A stretch of 64,000 nt of DNA from Streptomyces pactum. Its GTDB lineage: Bacteria; Actinomycetota; Actinomycetes; Streptomycetales; Streptomycetaceae. The DNA lies in contig NZ_JACYXC010000001.1 in assembly GCF_016031615.1 (NCBI RefSeq), positions 5,022,001 through 5,086,000 on the forward strand, in the 5' to 3' direction. Both the position numbers and the translations under genes were made by a program. Within the stretch, counting starts at the first letter, position 1. Each line of letters starts with the position of its first letter. Below are positions 1 to 8,335 of this stretch, one piece after another. The notes under the pieces were generated by a model that was not told the DNA's origin, did no database searches, and saw nothing but the letters and a program-made list of their open reading frames with translations.

Positions 1-68
1 GGCGCCCCCGGATCGCCCTGGAGGAGTCCCTGGCCGACATCTGGATGGAGGCCGCCTGCCGCATCTGA
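1..68 (+). CDS. Unidentified protein, C-terminal 21 residues only
   Basis: Codons in frame from position 3 to the TGA at 66-68 read RPRIALEESLADIWMEAACRI and have the G/C-ending codons typical of real genes here. The gene enters from the left edge of the window. The tail is too short to assign a family. It lies on the same strand as moeZ, about 380 bp upstream. In related genomes a DUF3152 or TetR-type gene lies near moeZ, but I cannot match this tail to either. Confidence 0.5.
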   Translation, partial: RPRIALEESLADIWMEAACRI

Positions 69-381
69 CGGCCGTGGACCGCCCCGGCCGCGCCTCGGCC
101 GGCCCCGCGCACCGGCGCGCGACCCGGCGCACCGGGTGTCCCGCGCTCCGGCGCGCCCGGCGGTCCGGCCGGCCGGTTCCCCGGGGCGCCGCCCGTGAGC
201 GGGATGGCCGGGACCGGATCGCCGGTGGCCGGGGTGGCCGGGCGCCGCTCGTGACCGGGGTGGCCGGGGCACCGCCCGTGGCCGGGGTGACCGGCCGGGT
301 GACGCCGCCCCGTGCCGCCCCGGCGCGGCCGGTGCCCGGCACGTGGGACGGGAACGTCTCGCTGCGCGGACCAGGTGTCTC
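69..381. other. Gene-free stretch with imperfect GC-rich repeats
   Basis: No reading frame here has convincing codon bias. Between about 200 and 300 a short motif around GACCGGGGTGGCCGGG recurs in imperfect direct copies. The only recognisable signal is the moeZ promoter that follows at 382-407. Confidence 0.5.
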
Positions 382-407
382 GGAATGAGACGGGCCGTGG
401 CAGTGTT
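382..407 (+). promoter_or_regulatory. sigmaR-type promoter of moeZ (GGAAT-N18-GTT)
   Basis: GGAAT at 382-386 and GTT at 405-407 are separated by exactly 18 nt, the consensus of Streptomyces sigmaR (thiol-oxidative stress). The predicted transcription start near 413-418 gives a leader of about 30 nt with a GGAG Shine-Dalgarno at 439-442. From what I know of the family, moeZ is a sigmaR regulon member in S. coelicolor, which fits. Confidence 0.85.
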
Positions 408-447
408 ACGGAAGAACAACCATGCTCCCACCTCTTACGGAGTCCCC

Positions 448-1626
448 GTGTCGCTGCCACCCCTGGTCGAGCCGGCCGCCGAGCTCACCGTCGATGAGGT
501 CCGCAGGTACTCGCGCCATCTGATCATCCCGGATGTCGGGATGGACGGACAGAAGCGTCTGAAGAACGCCAAGGTGCTGTGTGTGGGCGCGGGCGGCCTC
601 GGCTCGCCCGCTCTGATGTACCTCGCCGCCGCCGGCGTCGGCACCCTGGGCATCGTGGAGTTCGACGAGGTGGACGAGTCGAACCTGCAGCGCCAGATCA
701 TCCACAGCCAGGCGGACATCGGCCGGTCCAAGGCGGAGTCCGCCCGGGACACGGTCCTGGGCATCAACCCGTACACCAACGTCGTGCTGCACGAGGGGCG
801 CCTCGAAGCGGACAACGTGATGGAGATCTTCTCCCAGTACGACCTGATCGTGGACGGTACGGACAACTTCGCCACCCGCTACCTGGTCAACGACGCCTGC
901 GTGCTGCTCAACAAGCCGTACGTGTGGGGTTCGATCTACCGCTTCGACGGTCAGGCGTCGGTCTTCTGGAGCGAGCACGGGCCGTGCTACCGCTGCCTGT
1001 ACCCGGAGCCCCCGCCGCCGGGCATGGTGCCCTCCTGCGCCGAGGGCGGCGTGCTCGGCGTGCTCTGCGCGTCCGTCGGTTCCATCCAGGTCACCGAGGC
1101 GATCAAGGTGCTCACCGGCACCGGCGAGCCGCTGGTCGGCCGGCTGATGATCTACGACGCCCTGGAGATGACCTACCGCCAGGTCAAGGTGCGCAAGGAC
1201 CCGAACTGCGCGGTCTGCGGCGAGAACCCCACCGTCACCGAGCTGATCGACTACGAGGCGTTCTGCGGCGTGGTGTCGGAGGAGGCCCAGGAGGCGGCGC
1301 TCGGTTCGACGATCACTCCCAAGCAGCTCAAGGAGTGGATCGACGAGGGCGAGAACATCGACATCATCGACGTCCGCGAGCCGAACGAGTACGAGATCGT
1401 CTCCATCCCCGGCGCCCGCCTGATCCCCAAGAACGAGTTCCTGATGGGCACCGCGCTCCAGGACCTGCCGCAGGACAAGAAGATCGTCCTGCACTGCAAG
1501 ACGGGTGTCCGCTCCGCGGAAGTCCTCGCCGTGCTGAAGTCCGCCGGGTTCGCCGACGCGGTCCACGTGGGTGGCGGTGTGATCGGCTGGGTCAACCAGA
1601 TCGAGCCGGAGAAGCCGGTGTACTGA
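448..1626 (+). CDS. moeZ: MoeZ/MoeB: ThiF-like adenylyltransferase with rhodanese domain
   Basis: 392 residues. The protein adenylates and sulfurates the C-terminal glycine of small sulfur-carrier proteins (ThiS, MoaD and CysO types), feeding thiamine, molybdopterin and cysteine synthesis in the cytosol. The N-terminal E1-like domain (about 12-250) carries the nucleotide-binding GAGGLGSP at 47-54 and two CxxC zinc pairs (CYRC and CAVC). The C-terminal rhodanese domain (about 290-390) has the active-site loop CKTGVRS with Cys350. The GTG at 448 is chosen because GGAG lies 5 nt upstream and the product then begins MSLPPLVEPA as in other streptomycetes; an upstream in-frame start would run through the promoter. 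It stands alone, read from the sigmaR-type promoter, and meets the next gene convergently at a shared terminator. Confidence 0.97.
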   Translation: MSLPPLVEPAAELTVDEVRRYSRHLIIPDVGMDGQKRLKNAKVLCVGAGGLGSPALMYLAAAGVGTLGIVEFDEVDESNLQRQIIHSQADIGRSKAESARDTVLGINPYTNVVLHEGRLEADNVMEIFSQYDLIVDGTDNFATRYLVNDACVLLNKPYVWGSIYRFDGQASVFWSEHGPCYRCLYPEPPPPGMVPSCAEGGVLGVLCASVGSIQVTEAIKVLTGTGEPLVGRLMIYDALEMTYRQVKVRKDPNCAVCGENPTVTELIDYEAFCGVVSEEAQEAALGSTITPKQLKEWIDEGENIDIIDVREPNEYEIVSIPGARLIPKNEFLMGTALQDLPQDKKIVLHCKTGVRSAEVLAVLKSAGFADAVHVGGGVIGWVNQIEPEKPVY

Positions 1627-1711
1627 CCGGTTCCCGGACCGACGTACCGACCGGTCCCCGGGGCCGGTGTACTGACCGGTCTCCGCCGGTTCCCTCGGGT
1701 GTGGGACGTAC

Positions 1712-1750
1712 GGGAGGGCCGGACCGCCGTCACGGTGGTCCGGCCCTCCC
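1712..1750. terminator. Bidirectional stem-loop between moeZ and the lipoprotein gene
   Basis: Perfect 14-bp inverted repeat 1712-1725/1737-1750, extendable by three inner pairs, between two convergent genes. There is no clear T-tract on the + strand, which is common for Streptomyces terminators. Confidence 0.75.
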
Positions 1751-1839
1751 GCCGTGTTCCGGCCCGGGCCGGAACACGGCGCCCGGCGGGGCCGCGTCCG
1801 GTCCGGCCGGGGCGTCCCCGCCGGACCGGACGCCACCGC

Positions 1840-3450
1840 TCAGGAGCAGGTGGTGTTCTGTGCCGGGACCTTGCCGTCCAGCAGATAGGCGTCCACGGCC
1901 TTCTTCAGGCAGCTGTTGCCGCTGTTGTACCCGCCGTGGCCCTCGCCCTTGAGGGTCACCATCACGCCCACGTCGTCACCGAGCGCCCGGGCCATCTTCC
2001 GCGCCCCTTCGTACGGGGTGGCCGGGTCGCCGGTGTTGCCGATGACCACGATCGGGGCGGCCCCTTCCGCACCGACCTCCGGCCGCTCGGACCGGCCCGC
2101 GGCCGGCCAGTCGGTGCAGCCGAGCATGCCCCAGGCCATGAACTCGCCGAAGACCGGCGACGCCTCGCGGAACTCGGGCAACCGGGCCCTGGCCTGCTCG
2201 GCCGTGTAACGCTGCTTGTCGTCCACGCAGTTGATGGCCCGGTTCGCCGCGTGCAGGTTGCTGTACCGGCCCGCCGGGTCGCGACCGAGGTAGGAGTCCG
2301 CGAGCAGCAGCAGGGTCTCCCCGGAGCCCTGGTTCATCGCCTCGTCCAGGGCGATCGTCAGGTACTCCCAGGTCTCCTGGTCGTACAGCGCCGCGGCGAT
2401 GCCGGTCACCGCCAGGTCCTGGGTGAGCTTCCGGTCGCCCACCGCCAGCGGCTGCTCGTCGAGCTGCTTCAGCAGCGCGGCGATCTTCCGGCTGCCCTCC
2501 GCGCCGCCCTGGCCCGTGGGGCACTCGGAGTCGGCGGCGCAGTCCGCCATGTAGTTGTCCAGCGCCAGCTGGAAGCCCTCGGCCTGCGCGATGGCGCCCT
2601 CCACCGGGTCTTCGGTGGGGTCCACCACGGCGTCCAGCACCGAGCGGCCCACCTTCTTCGGGAAGAGGTGGGCGTAGACGCCGCCCAGCTCGGTGCCGTA
2701 GGAGATGCCGAAGTAGTGCAGCTTCTCGTCGCCGAGCACCTGGCGCATGAGGTCCATGTCACGTGCCGCGCTGACGGTGTCCACGTACGGCAGCACCGTG
2801 CCGGAGTTCTTCCGGCACGCCTCCACGTACGTCTTGTTGGCCGCCCGCACGGCCTCCAGCTCGGCGTCGTCGTCCGGCGAGTTGTCCACCGTGTGGTAGG
2901 CGTCCAGGTCCTCGCCGTCAAGGCAGCGCACCCCGGCGCTCTCGCCGACGCCCCGCGGGTCGAAGCTGACCAGGTCGTAGCGGCCGCGCAGGGTGCTGTA
3001 GTCCTCCTCGAAGGCGGGCAGGGAGGCGACCCCCGAACCGCCCGGGCCGCCGAAGTTGAACAGCAGCGAACCGATGCGCTTGCCCTTGCCGGTGGACTTC
3101 GCCCGGATGAGGGCGAGGTCGATGGTCCCGCCCGTCGGCTCGGCGTAGTTCAGCGGCGCCTTCATCGTGGCGCACTCCCAGCCGTCGCCCGGCGCGCCGC
3201 CGAAGGCGCCCTGGGCCGCGGTGGGGGCCCCGCACGCCTCCCAAGCGAGCTTCTGGCCGGTCAGGGAGGCCGGCAGACCGCTCCCGTCCGGCCCCGGGGC
3301 GTCGGAGGCCGAGGAGCCGGAGCCCGGGGCGGAGGCGTCCGGGGACTTCCCGTCGCCGCCGTCGCTGCAGGCGCTGAGCCCGCCCAGGGCCATCACCAGC
3401 ACCGCCGCGACCAGGGTCCTGGCCCGCTTGGTTCGTATGGAACGTGACAT
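1840..3450 (-). CDS. Secreted alpha/beta-hydrolase lipoprotein, S33 tripeptidyl aminopeptidase type
   Basis: 536 residues. The N-terminus has basic residues, a hydrophobic core and the lipobox LSAC with Cys28, so the protein is expected on the outer face of the membrane. A Gly/Ser/Pro-rich spacer (about 30-60) precedes an alpha/beta-hydrolase domain with the oxyanion motif FNFGGPGGSG (about 131-140), nucleophile Ser250 in GISYGTE and a C-terminal histidine in GEGHGG. This pattern fits the Streptomyces tripeptidyl aminopeptidase family, which removes N-terminal peptides from extracellular substrates; the actual substrate is unknown. ATG at 3450 is preceded on the minus strand by TAGGAT ending 8 nt upstream, so the mRNA may be leaderless. 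The gene is followed by the convergent terminator shared with moeZ. Confidence 0.88.
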   Translation of the reverse strand: MSRSIRTKRARTLVAAVLVMALGGLSACSDGGDGKSPDASAPGSGSSASDAPGPDGSGLPASLTGQKLAWEACGAPTAAQGAFGGAPGDGWECATMKAPLNYAEPTGGTIDLALIRAKSTGKGKRIGSLLFNFGGPGGSGVASLPAFEEDYSTLRGRYDLVSFDPRGVGESAGVRCLDGEDLDAYHTVDNSPDDDAELEAVRAANKTYVEACRKNSGTVLPYVDTVSAARDMDLMRQVLGDEKLHYFGISYGTELGGVYAHLFPKKVGRSVLDAVVDPTEDPVEGAIAQAEGFQLALDNYMADCAADSECPTGQGGAEGSRKIAALLKQLDEQPLAVGDRKLTQDLAVTGIAAALYDQETWEYLTIALDEAMNQGSGETLLLLADSYLGRDPAGRYSNLHAANRAINCVDDKQRYTAEQARARLPEFREASPVFGEFMAWGMLGCTDWPAAGRSERPEVGAEGAAPIVVIGNTGDPATPYEGARKMARALGDDVGVMVTLKGEGHGGYNSGNSCLKKAVDAYLLDGKVPAQNTTCS

Positions 3451-3771
3451 GGCCGTTGATCCTAATCGCGGGGTACGACGGCGGCCCGCTCCGCCCCGCG
3501 CCCCGGCCGGCCGGAGCGGGCGCCCCGGGCCCGTACGCCCGCGCCGCCGGCAGCGCGGAGCCGGCCGTTCCGTACCCCCGCGGCCGCCGGCCCGCCCGGC
3601 CCGTACCCGTACCCGCGCGGCCCCCGTACCCGTACCCGCGCGGCCCCTGGGTCCGTACCCCCGCGGCTCACGGGCCCGTACCGCCGTGACTCACCGGGGC
3701 CGTACGGCCGCGGCTTCCCGGAGCCGCGCCGGCCGTCCCGCCCGTACCGTGGCGGCGGCACGGCGGGACGC
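3451..3771. other. Gene-free stretch with a 23-bp tandem duplication
   Basis: Intergenic, between two minus-strand genes. Two exact 23-bp copies lie at 3601-3623 and 3624-3646, with degenerate relatives on either side built on CCGTACCC. Reading frames here are Pro/Arg-rich with no domain. The promoter of the lipoprotein gene lies at the left end. Confidence 0.5.
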
Positions 3772-6700
3772 TCAGAGCGCCTCCCTGCGGGTGAGGTGGG
3801 TGAAGGAGAGCCAGCCGGGCAGCACCGGCAGCCAGAACGTCATCAGCCGGAACAGGAACACCGCCGGCGTGGCGATCTCGTACGGCAGGCCCGCGAAGGT
3901 CAGACCGGTGATCAGCGCGGCCTCTACGGCGCCCACACCGCCCGGGGTCGGCGCCGCCGAACCGAGCGCGTTGCCGGCCAGGAAGACCACCGCGATGCTC
4001 GCGTAGCTCAGCTCGCCGCCGAACGCCCGGATCGAGGCGTCCAGGCACATCACGAACGCCGCGGTCAGCAGCAGCATGCCGCCGATGCCCGCCACCAGCT
4101 TCTGCGGCCGCTGGAGCACGTCCAGCATGCGCGGCACGACCCCCGCGAACAGCGAGCGCAGCCGGGTGGAGACGAACTTCCGCAGCGCCGGGATCGCCGC
4201 CACCACCAGCGCCAGCACCGCGGCCGTCAGCAGCCCGGCGATCACGGTGCGGGACGGCGAGACCGACGGGGTGCGCTCGGTCCCGGTGATGTAGCCGAAG
4301 GTCAGCAGCAGGACGATGTGGCTGGCCAGCCCGAACAGCTGGGAGGCGCCGACACTCGCCACCGCGAGCCCCGGCCGTACCCCCGCCCGCTGCAGGAAGC
4401 GGGTGTTGAGCGCCACCCCGCCGATCGCCGCGGGCGCCACCAGCTTGGCGAACGAGGCGGCCACCTGGGCCAGCACGGTCCGCCCGAACGGCACCTTCTC
4501 CGGGACGAAGCCCAGCAGGCTGATCGCCGCGGCCACGTAGGTCAGCCCGGAGAACAGCAGCGCCACGACCACCCACACGTAGTTGGCGTCGCCGATCACC
4601 GTGCCCAGCCGGATGTGGGTGAACTGGGAGAGCAGGAAGTACGCCGCGAACGCGCCGGCGCAGAAGCTGACCAGCGTGCGCGGCTTGATGCGCTCCAGCC
4701 GCACCGGCTCTATCGGCGCCTGCGGACGCATCAGCAGCACCTGCTGACGGATCTGGGAGAGCAGGTCCTCCTCGCGCGCCCCCTCCAGCGCCTCGTCGAT
4801 CGCCCGCTTCTCGGCCTGCTTCTCCGCCTTCTCCGCCTGCTTCTCGGCCTTGAGCGCCTTGCGTTCGCTGAGCTGCTGCCGCTCGGCGGGGCCCGCGCCC
4901 TCCGCGACCAGGGCGGCGGCGCGCCGGGCCTCCTCGGCCGCCTCCTTGGCCTCCTTGCGCGCCCGGGACGCCTCCAGCACCGCCTCCCGCTGCCGCTCGG
5001 CCCGCTCCCGGGCGAGCTGGCGCAGGGTCGCGCGGGTGCCCCGGTGGAGCGCCAGCGGCTGGAGCAGCGGCAGGCTGTCGGCGACCGCGTCCGGGCCGAG
5101 CTCCCGCACCGCCGCGGCCACCGACCGCTCGGCGCCGACCCGCAGAGCCAGGGTGGTCAGCAGCTGTGCGATGTCCATCCGCAGCACCAGGTCCCCGGCG
5201 GCGATCTCCCCGCCGCGCAGTTCGGTGAGGACCACCTCCCCGGCCGGGTCCACCAGCAGCGCGTCCCCGTCCAGTCCGCGGTGCGCGATGCGCCGCGACT
5301 GGAGCGCCCGCACCTGCCGCCAGGCCCCGGTGAGCACCTCGTCGGTGATCGCCTCGTCGGGCAGGGCGTTCAGCGTGCGGCCCCCGGTGTGCTCGTACAC
5401 CAGCATCACCGCGTCCGGACCCAGCTCCGAGGTGGCGATCAGCTTGGGCGCGTTCGCCCCCGCCGCGATGGCCGCGTACGCCAGCAGCGCCTCCTGCTCC
5501 AGCGCCTGGCGCAGCGACTGCAGGCTGCGCGGCCGGGTGATGCTGCGCAGCGCCAGCCGCTGCCAGGCGCGGTAGAAGAAGCCCTGGGCCTGCTGTTCCC
5601 GGTCCACCACGGTGACGTCCAGCGGCGGGCCGTCCTCCAGGGTGACCAGGTAGCGGCGCCCCCGGTCGGACGGGGTGCCCCGGACCGCCCCGCCGCCCAC
5701 CGCGGTGCTCCCGGTCCGCCGCTGTGCGGGACGCTCCGCGGCGGCCTGCTCGGCGGCCTCCCCGGGCCGTTCCCCGACGGCCGGGCCGGGGCCGGAGCCG
5801 ACCGCGCCGGCGTCCTCGAAGCGCAGCGCGGTCACCGGCTTGAAGCCCACCCGGCGCAGTCCGGCCAGCAGGTGCTGCCCGGTGGCGCGGACGTTGGGCG
5901 AGCCGACCGCGTAGAGGGTGCCGTAGGCGACCGTCCAGCCGATCAGCACGGTGATGATGATGGCGAACGGGGTGGTGTAGCCGCCGACCAGCACCGCGAA
6001 GGCGTCCAGCAGCAGCACGCACCACATGGCCACCCGCCAGCGCGGGCGGCGGGCCATGCCGACCGCGGTCATGTAGGCGATCACCGGGGCGAGGTAGCCG
6101 TGCACCGGGTCGCTGAAGGTGCCGCCCGGGGACTGCTGGGTGAGCGCCTCCCGGATCGACTCCGGGGCGCCGCGGGCCACCCACAGGTCGGTGGTGAGTG
6201 ACACCCCGTGCGCGAGCACGGCGGCGAGCACCCCGTCCGCGATCCGCAGCCCGTCGCGTTTGACCAGCCGTTCGATGGCGAACGCCACCGGGAGGATCAG
6301 CACCGCGACGCTCGCGGTCAGCCCGGTGATGTCGATGAGCAGCGCGGGCGCCTCCTCGGTGCCCTCGCCGATGTCCTGTTCCAGGCCCGCCGTGGTGCCG
6401 TGCGCGAACGCCGAGATGGCGAGCACGGTGGCGATGCCCAGGATGCCCAGCAGCAGCCGCAGCAGGTCCGAGGGGCGGTGGACGCGGGCCGGCAGCAGCG
6501 GCTCGTCCCCCGACACCCGGCCGGTCCGCAGCTGGGGATCGGCGCAATCGGGAGCGGGGCCGAGCGGTGCCCGGTGGGACGGGTGCGGTTCCGGCGCGTC
6601 GTCCGGCGCCGGCTGGTGTGTGTCCGGGATGTCGGCGACCTCTTCCGGAGTACTGGCGTCCGGCGCCGCCGGACCCGCGGCGGTCTCGCCGCCCCTGCCG

Positions 6701-7281
6701 TTGCCGGGGCGGCCGGCCCGGGGCCGGCTGTCGGGGGATCCGCTGTCGTGGGACCCGTTGTCGGGGGACCGGCTGTCGGGGGACCGGCTCGTGCCGGGTC
6801 CGTCGTGCGCGGGGCGGGCGGCGTCGGGCCCGTCGTGCGCGGGCCGGTCGTCGTCGGGTCCGTGCTGCGCGGGCCGGCCGGCGTGGCGCCCGGCCTCGTG
6901 GGGCCGGCGGGCGTCGCGGTGCCCCGTGCCGTCCTCGGGGCCGTTGCCGGTGGTGCCGTCGCAGCCGCCGGTGCCGTTGCCGTCACCGGTGCGGGCGACG
7001 CCGGAGGCGGCCGTCGGGGCCGCGGACCCCTTCGGCGCCGGCGACCCGGCCGGAGCGGTGGAGCCGGCGGGCGGGGCGGGCGCGGCCGGTGCGGCGGGCA
7101 CGTCCGGCGCGGGCGCGGAACCGGTGGGATCAGGGGCGTACGGGCGGTGCGGCTCGTCCTGTTGATCCGTATTGCGCGTGGTATGCGATGCACCGGAGCG
7201 CGGCAGCGCGCAGGGGGCGCGGGCCTCGTCCGGAGGCTGCGCACCCTGTTGCTCGGCCGTCTCTTCTTGATCTCGTATCAC
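3772..7281 (-). CDS. Flippase-like (LPG synthase TM family) membrane protein with internal kinase-like domain
   Basis: Up to 1169 residues from the GTG at 7281. Order: a disordered Pro/Thr/Asp/Gly-rich N-terminus (about 1-250); a first multi-helix membrane region from about residue 255; a soluble region (about 540-740) resembling the phosphotransferase/ABC1 kinase fold but without an obvious full catalytic set; a charged Ala/Glu/Lys coiled-coil stretch (about 750-840); and a C-terminal set of hydrophobic helices (about 850-1165) typical of the UPF0104/lysylphosphatidylglycerol-synthase transmembrane family, often annotated as flippase-like. It probably moves or modifies a lipid-linked molecule, but no substrate can be read from sequence. 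The true start may lie downstream because the first 240 residues are low complexity, including a 15-bp repeat (four units, 6729-6788) that encodes a pentapeptide. Confidence 0.8.
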   Translation of the reverse strand: MIRDQEETAEQQGAQPPDEARAPCALPRSGASHTTRNTDQQDEPHRPYAPDPTGSAPAPDVPAAPAAPAPPAGSTAPAGSPAPKGSAAPTAASGVARTGDGNGTGGCDGTTGNGPEDGTGHRDARRPHEAGRHAGRPAQHGPDDDRPAHDGPDAARPAHDGPGTSRSPDSRSPDNGSHDSGSPDSRPRAGRPGNGRGGETAAGPAAPDASTPEEVADIPDTHQPAPDDAPEPHPSHRAPLGPAPDCADPQLRTGRVSGDEPLLPARVHRPSDLLRLLLGILGIATVLAISAFAHGTTAGLEQDIGEGTEEAPALLIDITGLTASVAVLILPVAFAIERLVKRDGLRIADGVLAAVLAHGVSLTTDLWVARGAPESIREALTQQSPGGTFSDPVHGYLAPVIAYMTAVGMARRPRWRVAMWCVLLLDAFAVLVGGYTTPFAIIITVLIGWTVAYGTLYAVGSPNVRATGQHLLAGLRRVGFKPVTALRFEDAGAVGSGPGPAVGERPGEAAEQAAAERPAQRRTGSTAVGGGAVRGTPSDRGRRYLVTLEDGPPLDVTVVDREQQAQGFFYRAWQRLALRSITRPRSLQSLRQALEQEALLAYAAIAAGANAPKLIATSELGPDAVMLVYEHTGGRTLNALPDEAITDEVLTGAWRQVRALQSRRIAHRGLDGDALLVDPAGEVVLTELRGGEIAAGDLVLRMDIAQLLTTLALRVGAERSVAAAVRELGPDAVADSLPLLQPLALHRGTRATLRQLARERAERQREAVLEASRARKEAKEAAEEARRAAALVAEGAGPAERQQLSERKALKAEKQAEKAEKQAEKRAIDEALEGAREEDLLSQIRQQVLLMRPQAPIEPVRLERIKPRTLVSFCAGAFAAYFLLSQFTHIRLGTVIGDANYVWVVVALLFSGLTYVAAAISLLGFVPEKVPFGRTVLAQVAASFAKLVAPAAIGGVALNTRFLQRAGVRPGLAVASVGASQLFGLASHIVLLLTFGYITGTERTPSVSPSRTVIAGLLTAAVLALVVAAIPALRKFVSTRLRSLFAGVVPRMLDVLQRPQKLVAGIGGMLLLTAAFVMCLDASIRAFGGELSYASIAVVFLAGNALGSAAPTPGGVGAVEAALITGLTFAGLPYEIATPAVFLFRLMTFWLPVLPGWLSFTHLTRREAL
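6729..6788. repeat. 15-bp tandem repeat, four units, inside the flippase gene
   Basis: Four consecutive 15-bp units (6729, 6744, 6759, 6774) vary at a few positions. On the minus strand they encode a Ser/Pro/Asp/Arg/Gly pentapeptide in the disordered N-terminus. The length is a multiple of three, so changes in copy number keep the frame. Confidence 0.8.
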
Positions 7282-7507
7282 CAGTCACCGCCCGGAAGAT
7301 GGTGGCATGGCCGGACTGAGGATGAGGGCATCAGGGTGTATTTCGGGGGCGTGAAGTTCGGATCGTACGGGCTGCGCCCGCCCGGCGCGCGCGCCGTTAC
7401 CACACCGGTGCGGCGCGCATTCCGGCGGGGGCGCGGTCCCGGCAGGTCCCGGGGCGCCTCCGCCGGCCGGCGCCCCCGCCGCGGCCCCGGCGGCCGCCGG
7501 GGTGCGG

Positions 7508-7513
7508 CAGTAT
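7508..7513 (+). promoter_or_regulatory. -10 element CAGTAT of a probably leaderless ATL mRNA
   Basis: CAGTAT ends 7 nt before ATG 7521 and there is no Shine-Dalgarno sequence. This geometry recurs in the window and decides for the start at 7521 over the ATG at 7512, which overlaps the hexamer. Confidence 0.5.
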
Positions 7514-7520
7514 GGGCCGG

Positions 7521-7886
7521 ATGAGTCCGCAGAGCCAGGAGCCCGGGGCCGCCGCGGAGCTGCCCGCATTCGCGGAGCGGGTGCTGGAGGTCGCCGAACT
7601 GATCCCACCCGGCCGGGTGATGACCTACGGCGATGTCGCCGAATGGCTGGGTGAGGGCGGCCCCCGCCAGGTCGGCAGGGTGATGGCGCTGTACGGCGGG
7701 GCCGTCCCCTGGTGGCGCGTGGTCCGCGCGGACGGCGTACTGCTGCCCGGGCACGAGCAGCGGGCCCTCGCCCACTACCGGGCCGAGGGCACCCCGCTGC
7801 GGGAGGCGGCGCGGTCCGCGGAGGGCCACCTGCCGCGCATCCGGATGGCCGCGGCCCGCTGGGACGGAGACATCTCTCACACCTGA
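7521..7886 (+). CDS. Alkyltransferase-like protein (MGMT-like DNA-binding domain without the active cysteine)
   Basis: 121 residues, close to the usual length of ATL proteins. The winged-helix DNA-binding region of O6-alkylguanine-DNA alkyltransferase is clear: PPGRVMTYGDVAEWLG, then GGPRQVGRVM, then VPWWRVVRADG. In alkyltransferases the last motif is PCHRV with the alkyl-accepting Cys; here it reads PWWRV, so no transfer is expected. Known ATLs bind O6-alkylguanine, flip the base and hand the lesion to nucleotide excision repair. It sits directly before adnA; a homologue lies close to the adnAB genes in M. tuberculosis too. Confidence 0.88.
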   Translation: MSPQSQEPGAAAELPAFAERVLEVAELIPPGRVMTYGDVAEWLGEGGPRQVGRVMALYGGAVPWWRVVRADGVLLPGHEQRALAHYRAEGTPLREAARSAEGHLPRIRMAAARWDGDISHT

Positions 7887-8335
7887 CACCTTCCCCCGTC
7901 CCCCAAGACCTTGCCGTCGCCGTGCCGCCCGTCCGCCGTGGGGCGCGACGGTGGGCCCGGCGGCCGTACCCGTCCGGGAGGGGCCGACCCCGTACGGGGC
8001 GCCCCGGAGCGCCCGTCGGGGGCGCCCGGACGCCCGGCCCCGGGGCACCGGGCGCGGCGGAACGCCGCCGTACCGCGGGCGGGACCGGGCACCGGGCGGC
8101 GGACCGACGGAATCCGGCCCCGGCGGGCGGCCGCACCCCGGGGGCCGCTGCGCCGGGCACCGCGGCGACTGGCGTAGCGTCTGGGGAGCCCCCCGTTCCC
8201 GCGCCGCGCACCGCACCGTCCGGGACGGACCGGGCGCCGCGGCGCACGCCGCGACGGCCGGCCTCACCGGCCGGCCACCGCTCGGCGCACCCGCCCGCAC
8301 GACGACCAGCACACCCACCAGGACCGGCGACGCAC
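7887..8335. other. Gene-free stretch upstream of adnA
   Basis: No frame shows a domain. A possible -10 hexamer TAGCGT lies at 8175-8180, which would give adnA a leader of about 150 nt; no matching -35 is visible. Confidence 0.4.

Noticed and set aside
406..1836. Minus-strand open frame covering moeZ
   Set aside because: Antisense of a certain gene; composition (Asp/Val/Leu/Arg repeats) is that of a complementary-frame shadow.
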